64,000 nucleotides of DNA from Apostichopus japonicus. Lineage: Eukaryota; Echinodermata; Holothuroidea; Aspidochirotida; Stichopodidae. The stretch lies in assembly GCF_037975245.1 (NCBI RefSeq), contig NC_092561.1, positions 7,934,001 through 7,998,000 of the forward strand, given 5' to 3'. The translations under genes were made by a program, and so were the position numbers. A model generated the notes under the pieces. It saw only the letters and a list, made by a program, of their open reading frames with translations. It had not been told where the DNA came from and ran no database searches. Below, in pieces: positions 56,435 through 64,000 of the stretch. Numbering within the stretch: position 1 is the first letter of the stretch; every line of letters begins with the position of its first letter.

Positions 56435-59400
56435 TGTCAACGTAAATAAGGTTAATCGTTACTTCAAAGATCCATCAGAGTTTTATGACGTTTGGTGGAT
56501 CCTACTTCTTGCAAATATAAATATATAAATAAATACGTTTGTAGCTTAGGCCATCGTCGTTTCCTCCAGCTCAAATGTAATATTGAAAAAAAGAGTAGAA
56601 AAGTATATATAATTTCCCACAAAGCTGTATGTAAGTTATTTTAACATTTTGTAATATAATATGTAAATGATCGAATTATCCATCTCTTTTTACTTCTGTC
56701 ATTTAGAAAAGTAATTGGAATGATACACAGTAATGAAAACCACCGAGACCCTTTTGCGTTTGAAAATTTTAAAAGACTTTGAAATGCCGTAATAGATGGA
56801 GACCAGGGATCATAAAATCTGGTCTAAAATGAACTGATTTTCTCTGTTTTTGGAAATTTGTACCAAATGAGCTAGCAGCTTTTTTCTGTTACTCAGCTGT
56901 TTCAATTGACAATGGAATTATAAATTAACAATTACTAAGATCTGCTAATTGCTTTATTGAAGATTAACCTTACCTGTCTTTTCCGATTAAAATCCTGAAA
57001 TTATTTGGAATTTAGAAGATATTTTACGTTCATTCATGATAAGCCCCACAATTTTTACCGTATAAATATGTCCTGAAACTTGCTAAGAGCTTTGAAGACA
57101 GTTGGCTGTTAAAGCACAGTACTGGAATTTAATCCCATGACATTGAGGGGCTTATTGAATTAGTCCGTTACATGTATATATACACTTGGTGAGGCCAAAC
57201 CTCTCCGTAGGTGGTAACTAAAAAATCCTTGTTGAACTTTGAGGGTGATGCACGACCATTATTTGACCATTCTAGCCTATTTGGAAGCAACACTGAGTAC
57301 ATTGAATTCAGGGGAGTAAATTTAATGTTTAAATTTTGCGTGGCAGTTTCGAAAGCTCTTGAGTTATATCCCGTATAAAAGTACTATGGTTTCTGTGTAC
57401 AAAACCTGATAGATAAACCTTTTCACACTTTGTTTGCCTATTTTTACATAGCATCTTTTGCGGTGCAATGAGGGAGCAATGATTCCCCTGCTTTTGTATA
57501 TATGTAGAAGGTGGCAGAAAACACCCTCGCCCTATCCCTGGTGACTTTTCAGCCAGGCCCTGTCCTTTATGAATATATACAGTCACACTTCTGGTCAATC
57601 CACCCTTTTATCTCGAAGCAGCAAGTTTCAATCACATTCCATTAATTCTTACAACGGTCATGAATATATACTCCAAATTGTAGTCTGCTGAATTTTTTTT
57701 CTAGAGGTTCACGACCGAAGTTATTTTCCCATATTATTTTGCCGACATAAAGGAGGGTTTCGTCCAGACAACGAAAGTAAAAGTCCAGCGTTTTACTTTT
57801 ATTCATATTCGTCGCAAATAATCCGCAAAAATAAAACATGTAAAATAACATCTCACCAAATGCAAATGTTCATATGAATTACAGGTTTAAGAGAAAATGA
57901 CGTTTGAAAATAGCCTTAGCCTTCCAAAAGTTTAAACGATACGAACATTGTTGTGACGTCACCGATTCACTCTGCGTCCATATATATATCAAACTTTTGT
58001 GGACGACAATCCCCATAGAAAAACTGCACAGATGTCCGTTTTGCCACAACTAAAAAGGTGTTAAAATAAGACTTCAGAGCAGATTTTTGCCATTCCAAAT
58101 TCCTTACTCTGATTAAAACTACTTGTATTGTTGCGATCCACTCTCTATGTCAAAAGTTGACCTGCTCACAGATTAGGGGTAAATAATTTGAAGTAAAAGG
58201 TGATTGAGCCTCTCTCCATCCTATTGATTATTTATTGGCTTTTATAGCACCGATAATTCTCCTCGTTTAGTTAATTATACGTGTCACTTGACTTGGATAA
58301 CGCTCCGTTGTATTAGGTCACGATACTACATATTCAGTGAAACTATACTACAGCTGTGGGGGTCAATGGTCTGAAGCATTGTTACACTGTCATGGCAAGG
58401 AAGATGTTATCGTAACCAGGACCCAGCGATAGCTGCCATAGCAATATTTTAGGCCGTTCGGACAAACTGAATCCGTGACATCACAACCATTTTCGTACCG
58501 TTTAAAATTTTGTAGGCTTGTGGTTAAACGTTGAAATGTCATTTCCTCTTCACATATTAATCAGATAATGTTTGTGCTTTGGTGCAGTGTTGTTTTTTTA
58601 CTATTCGGTTTATTCGTCATTAATATGGAAAACCGCTGGACTATTCTTTTAAATGTCTCAGAGTGCTTTCGCACTTTAGATCTTTCGAGCAAGGGATCTG
58701 ATCCTCCGCACGAGATCAGCTTCCATGTGTGAAAGCTCCCGCACTCGGAGGAGCCAGCGGGATTTTTGTTCCACGTTTTACCAAACATCGACAGCACCTT
58801 ACAGTGGTTTAGTGTGTACGTTCCCCCAGGTGCAGCCCTTTGGGTAGTATTTAAGTACACTTATATCAGGTATATATATAGATAGACCCAGCCACTCTTA
58901 AAAAAGTATTCAAATCAGGATGGAAAGTATTAAGGGGCAGGAAATTTTGGTACTTAAATGAAAGCAATTTATAAGCTAAATGTACCAATTTTTGTTCCAG
59001 AAAGTATCTTTATATGTATACTAATAAAAGCCAATGGGGAAACATTATATTAGTAATAAGCAATAATATCAGCTAGGTGGATGTGCCATTTCGATTGATA
59101 AAATTCTAACTTCGTTGGGAAAGATTATAATGTGTAAACACCTCCCTGTATAGCTACATACTTGGTGGCCAACTTCATAAAGCAGGAATTGACTGAATTC
59201 AGTATTTAACTGACATATTTTACAAAACATATCTAGTAGCTTGTATTTTTTTTCTGAAGTGGATCGTCTCTTCCGAGATGTTGCTGGGTGACCTACCGAA
59301 ATCCAGAAGTAGCGTACAGGTCAGAGAAACTGAGATTACGTTCGTTAAAGACAGTACTCACACAGGAGCTATAGACTTATCCATTTTTGGTCGGGGAGAA

Positions 59401-62170
59401 AAAAAATGACAAGGAAAATGTGATATACAATATTTATACGGTCACAGGCTCTCACTTCATATATAGATACTTAATGGCCAATTCTATAGTGGGGGAACGG
59501 GAGGGGAGAGGGGGGAGGGGTGGAATGAGCTGAACTAGTTAAATGCTTACAAAAAAACAAAGAAAAACCTGAAATCACCTGCAGTAGCTTTAATTGCAAG
59601 TCTGTCAATGTGGGTTTAAGTGTGATTTATCGAAAAATACCCCAAAGTACAGTTGTGTGTCGTAGAAGCTGCACATGTATGCTAACGAACCATTTTGACT
59701 GTGTTAACGAGTACGGCTTAGATAAGCACGTATGGCCTCAATTGCTGAGTACTCAGAAATTCAAACTGCAACGGCGGAAACATACAGTTTTCGACGAAAA
59801 ATCTCAAAGTGAAAGTAATAATACTCAGTATGTACACCGAACACTCGTTCCAGCGAGGCGACTCGCAGATGCTATGATATATTTTTTGCTAATCTTTTCT
59901 GATTATATATTCGTCGCTAATCTTTTTTGATGATATATTCTTTGCTAATCTTTTGTTGCCCTTTTAAGATTTCGAATGGTCAAACTTGTGACTTTCTAAG
60001 CCTTCCCTCCCCCCTCCACACATCTCCCCGCTGCAGGGTGCACTAAACTTAACGATAGTGCGTGTATATGCCTCTCTGTATATATAGGAACGTTGAACAT
60101 ACTACTGGTTACATAGAGACTGCAGTACTTACCGTACTACAATACCTACACTACAGATGAGCAGCTACTGTACCTTCCAAAAAAGTTGAGGAAATGACCA
60201 AAATTGTATTTATTTTTATATTCTATAATTGTCATCTTTAATGAGGGTAGCCCTGCTCAGTGCAGAGCACTGCTTCCCAGAGGAGCCCTCAATAATGTAT
60301 GTCGTCAGGTTGTTAGTGCCGAACAATTCATGCTAATAATTCGCACACAGCTTTTAGGTTTGTACGATCGAGGGCTTGAACTAGTTGGTGCTCGGAAATA
60401 ACCTTAGTTTTAATGATACTTGATTTCATACTAATGTTCATATATAGTTCAATGTCGTAACCGTACCTTTCACATAACGAACCGTAACCGCATGTATCAA
60501 TGCATGATATCCGAGCCTGTAATGAGGTAGTAACAACTTAATTTATGCAAAGCAACTGGAAAGTTGAGGTAAAGGCCATCTTATACTTTAGACCCTGTAT
60601 TTATAGTATTAGTGTATATTACTTGATGTTATCTTCACAGAAGAGAGCTAAATTTTAATGTGTTCCCTTAAGTTTGCAGCCATAGGACTGGATATTGTTA
60701 AGTTGCAACTATATAGCTAAGTCCTGGTTATTTCCAGATCACATTTGGGTCGCACCAACATGTAAAATTACATTTAGCATGTACTGTGTACTGGTACTTG
60801 ATTTCTAAAACATCCAGGAAAACAGGCAAGCCAGCAATTATGCACTCAACTTTTTCCTATGTGGCTATGTTTCCATCGTAACCTTGAAATATTGTTAAAT
60901 ATTGTTAAATGTACCGTGGTGAGAGAGACACATGTCTGTAACAGGTAAATGATTGCAACATGCTTCGATTCGATAACTCTCTGTCCCTAATTAAAATTCT
61001 TACTGTGATCGTGCTTTTACGGGTCTGACATTGTCACTCTGTGAAAGTTGACACATCGAAAAAGGGAGCATGCATCTATAGATCTGACAATCCCGGGGGT
61101 GAAAAGGTGGAGGGTCCAGGTAGATAGAGGTGGGGAAAAGATTGGTCCTCTCTTATGAAAAGCAATTTGCACTTGTTACATTTTCAAACCGTGAAAAAAA
61201 ATTATACATTCTAAGCATAATTTGATGTTTTACAATGATGGATGAAATATTTATAAATTGATAGTCTAATTTATTTGATATCACTCTCTCTCTCCCTCTG
61301 TGACCTGTCGACAGTCTTACTAAGGTACTTTCGATGCTCAGTGACCCCAACCTACTTTCTGGTAACATTGTGGCACTCCTTTTGAATGGAGCATTCAGGG
61401 GGTGGGTGTATCTATGCATTTTTTTGTCCCTGGAGTTTTCTTCCCTGGAAATGTTGTCTGTTTTTTTTCGTCGTGGTGACCTTTATAGAATCAGGAATCA
61501 ACTTTGCACCAGTTTTCTTCACTTTATTGGAAACACTAAATTTGTATCCTCTGATTTTGTTTCCCATTGATCATTTTGATGTGATTTGATTTTTTCTCGG
61601 TTTCACGAACGCTTCTTTGCAATATTCTTTGTACAAGTACCAGTTCTGCAAATTTGCCAAACACTTTGCACCGGTCTGTAGGTACCAGTAGGTCCACAAT
61701 ATTGCGCAAAAACTTTGGTCACATACGCTAGCCAAGTAGCTTCATCTGGAGACAAGGTTTTAGGCTTCTCCTAGGAGGCGGAGTCTAGGATGTAGTATTG
61801 AGGGCGCTGTGCAAAAAAATCTTACTAGAAAGTACGTTAATGGGGAAAGTGCATAAGTTGGCTGGTATCATGGCTCGTAAATCCCCAAATCAGTCATTTG
61901 AAAATGTGCCCTTTAATACCACTGCCAGAACAGTTCACCTGCCTCGGGCATTTTAATAGGTTCTCCCGGTAGATTGCGGGAAATTTGAGCTGTGCAAGCG
62001 ATTTTTCCACGCTCATATCCTTTGGTAGGCTTGGCGAATCGATTACGTAACACACAGGCTATCGTTCTAGACATGGTAAAAGGTGAAAAGTGGGCAGTGG
62101 CGAGAAATGAACAGCAGTCTTACTATAGGGAGGATTTTCAAATGGTGCACCTTTGCCTTTAAAGAAGACA
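56435..62170. other. Unassigned sequence
   Basis: No gene was recognised. G-rich at 59,491-59,520 (quadruplex pattern on the + strand). The ORF at 58,561-58,860 (minus) and that at 59,610-59,930 (+) have no recognised domain. The stretch at 61,740-62,160 is CpG-bearing and has the texture of a decayed transposon next to the repeat that follows, but no terminal repeats were found. Confidence 0.45.
59881..59955 (+). repeat. ~27-30-bp tandem repeat, three copies
   Basis: TTTGCTAATCTTTT followed by TGATTATATATTC or TGATGATATATTC is repeated, the last copy partial. Confidence 0.88.
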
Positions 62171-62174
62171 GACT

Positions 62175-62765
62175 TTTAATCTATAGTGTTAAAGTCTCAG
62201 TACGTGTTTGCCAAATTCAAACTTTGACCTTTCCATCTTACTGCACTAACAGTTCAGTGAAAATGACACAGTTTTATGCAAATTTCATACCGAGATTCAT
62301 TATTTTTATGAGCTATCTGTCGTTTAAATTTTGAGCTGATTAAAATTCGCAAGATGTAAATAACGTCCATAGACTTCAATCAAAATTTGCAAGCCCCGCC
62401 CAACAGATCATGCCCCAATCAAATATGTCTGTTTTTGTTTACGGCCGTTAGGCCTAGACTTACTATTACTTTCGTGGCTAGCCTGTCTTACGTCCCTGCT
62501 ATTGAACTTTCTCTTAGTCTTACCGATGTTGCTTGTGAAATTGTGTCATTTCCCTCCATTGCAAGGAATATACAGGTGTTTTCAGATGTTTTCTCTGTGG
62601 AATTGAAAAAATGAATGATACAAGTATGCGTTACAATATTGATCGCGCCGCATGTGCAAATTATTTATGTTTACATTTTGCAATGAATATGCTGACATGG
62701 GCGGTCGCAGTGATTTTACGGTATATCATTTGTACCATAAGGGCGACAGTAAATAAATTTCCTTC
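62175..62765 (-). repeat. Dispersed repeat, copy B (inverted partner of 10.7-11.3 kb)
   Basis: Its reverse complement aligns with 10,670-11,345 along nearly its full length, apart from copy A's extra internal duplication. Conserved blocks include GGTCATTTTACGG-type ends, GCCCAACAGATCATGC, GTTTACGGCCGTTAGGCCTA and TTTCGTGGCTAGC on the + strand. ORFs at 62,083-62,883 fall inside and are not conserved in copy A. Confidence 0.88.
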
Positions 62766-63285
62766 TTTCAATTACAACAGTTGTTTTCCATTAAACCCAC
62801 CTGCATTTGGAATAAGAAACATTGAATCTACTTGGGAAGTTTGTTTTCCGAAATTCATCAGCAAACATGTATTGAGACTTTAAGTTACGACATGACTAGG
62901 GATGTGTTCCCAACTACATAGTGAAAAAAATGGATCATATTTTACTAGTTTTTGTAAAAGAATGGATTAACCTCCCAAATTGATGTTCTGAACTTTTTTT
63001 GGAACGTTTGAAGGATATATTCCTGTACAGTATATTGTTTAACAATGGTGAAGGTGCAGTCCAACACAATATTGCAATAAAAAGTAGATGTTTTGAGTCG
63101 ATTTTGATATTTTGTTCGCATTGTTTACGGTATATTAAGTCAAAGATCATATGTGGAAAGCAGAGACGGAAGTTTGAAAACCTCTTGAAATATTATAACT
63201 GAAGAAAACAATACATTAGATAAGATTCATACTTTGGTATGTAGATCCCTTCTAAGTGAGTAAAACATAATCCTACTGTTTAGTA

Positions 63286-63372
63286 AATTTGTTAAAGGTC
63301 ATTAAAGGTCAAGAGAGGTCATAGTCTGAAAACCTTGTAAACATGATCATAAATTTCCACAAAACTAAAGAT
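63286..63372 (+). repeat. Dispersed repeat with three AGGTCA half-sites
   Basis: AGGTCA occurs at 63296-63301, 63306-63311 and 63316-63321, each separated by 4 bp (two overlapping DR4 arrangements). The following AAAACCTTGTAAACATGAT also follows the DR1-bearing repeats near 20.65 kb. This indicates a shared repeat family. Confidence 0.6.
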
Positions 63373-63374
63373 TT

Positions 63375-63600
63375 ACTTCGCTCTCCTCTCGTACCTGTCT
63401 CCCAGATCACATTCGAACATGCTCTAAACTTTCTACTTTCAAAAGTCTACTTAAGACCCATCTTTTCATTTGTTCTTTTGTAAATTAATTTGCCTTTCTT
63501 TGTAAAGCGCCTTGAGCAGTGACCTTTGTCTACTGATTTGGCGCTATATAACTCTCATTTATTATGATTATTATGATTATTATTATTATTATTATTATTA
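63375..63600 (+). mobile_element. L2-clade LINE, 3' end: last ORF2 codons, 3' UTR and tail
   Basis: A + frame from about 63375 encodes SSRTCLPDHIRTCSKLSTFK then SLLKTHLF and ends at TAA (63486-63488). The LP..IR....L..FK..LKTHLF pattern is the conserved extreme C-terminus of L2-clade reverse-transcriptase proteins. After 12 bp comes TTTGTAAAGCGCCTTGAGC, then TGGCGCTATATAA and an (ATT)n tail. That is the L2 3' UTR stem-loop and microsatellite tail. The element is severely 5'-truncated, as usual for target-primed retroposition. Only the coding remnant and tail survive. Confidence 0.88.
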
Positions 63601-64000
63601 ACCTGCACACACCTATCTACACTGGCATTATTGACTGGTAACATTTATATTAAAAATTAACAGAAATGATTGTTGCCAGATTTTACCAATCTTTTAATAA
63701 TCTATTTTAATAACTCTCGATTGCGTACCAAATATTGATCAGAGGTTTAAACGATTGTTTAAAACTTTCTGCCAAGATAATGCGAAAGTGGATCCTTACT
63801 GCATGCATGTATGTTAAGGTCATCGATATTGGCACACAAATTGAAGCACGGCAAATACTTTTGTAGAGGCTCTTAACCATTTATTAATAATAAAGGCAAC
63901 AAATTATCTCAAATCATTATTTATTTTATTATTTTGTAATGGTAAAGTTTTGGAAATGAGCGACCTTTTTCAAGGTCATGCGCGTAGACTACAAAAATTG
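63601..64000. other. Unassigned sequence after the LINE tail
   Basis: Nothing recognised in the last 400 bp; the window may cut through a further feature. Confidence 0.5.

Noticed and set aside
61740-62160. Possible DNA transposon next to repeat copy B
   Set aside because: CpG-bearing and transposon-like in texture, but no terminal inverted repeats or target duplication could be found.
62083-62883. Three + strand ORFs of 75-90 codons
   Set aside because: They fall in and around a dispersed repeat; frames are not conserved in its partner at 10.7 kb.
1-64000. CRISPR arrays, bacterial operons, rRNA genes
   Set aside because: Tandem arrays here have no spacer structure; no rRNA-like or prokaryotic gene signal was seen.

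Overview
The window looks like non-coding DNA from an animal nuclear genome. It is AT-rich and full of poly-A/T runs, (TA)n tracts and tandem repeats. It holds tRNA-derived SINEs, hAT-like and piggyBac-like MITEs, the 3' end of an L2-clade LINE and a Ty3/gypsy integrase fragment. There is no operon-like packing and no long conserved open reading frame. The L2-type tails (GCGCTATATAA followed by ATT/TTA repeats) and the mixture of hAT, SINE and L2 debris fit a marine invertebrate deuterostome. An echinoderm such as a sea cucumber is my guess, from general impression only.

Region by region: 1-6 kb is mostly unassigned, with a duplicated module at 1.2-1.65 kb and an L2-type tail at 3.0 kb. 6.4-7.9 kb has a SINE with a (TA)n tail and an array of about ten 84-bp units. 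9.8-11.8 kb has a local duplication, one copy of a dispersed repeat and a hAT MITE with target-site duplication (TSD). 11.86-12.54 kb holds the longest ORF, of unknown meaning. 14.7-15.2 kb is a textbook-intact hAT MITE. 16.5-17.2 kb is a fold-back element. 18.1 kb has a candidate first coding exon. 20-26 kb has local duplications, some with nuclear-receptor-type half-sites, and a fold-back insertion. 28.5 kb has a third intact hAT MITE. 33-34.5 kb has duplications, a second SINE family and a minisatellite. 40-44.5 kb is a dense transposon cluster: two SINEs in inverted orientation, two other tRNA-like sequences, a TTAA-flanked MITE with a hairpin, and another hAT-like MITE. 46.7-47.85 kb is an array of eight ~137-bp units. 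50.1 kb is the integrase relic. 54.96-55.09 kb is the best protein-coding candidate. 56.3-63.6 kb holds a SINE, an inverted second copy of the 10.7-kb repeat and the L2 3' end.

Gene content is therefore small. I can support only candidate first coding exons, at 54,957-55,092 and more weakly at 18,108-18,150. Both start after an in-frame stop and both end at a GT donor in the same phase (phase 1). They could be alternative first exons of one large gene on the + strand whose remaining exons lie beyond the window. In that case most of the window is first-intron and upstream regulatory sequence. That is inference; no homology search could be run, and the gene is not identified.

All repeat calls rest on reading internal copies, terminal inverted repeats and target-site duplications by eye. 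Boundaries are approximate except where a TSD fixes them.
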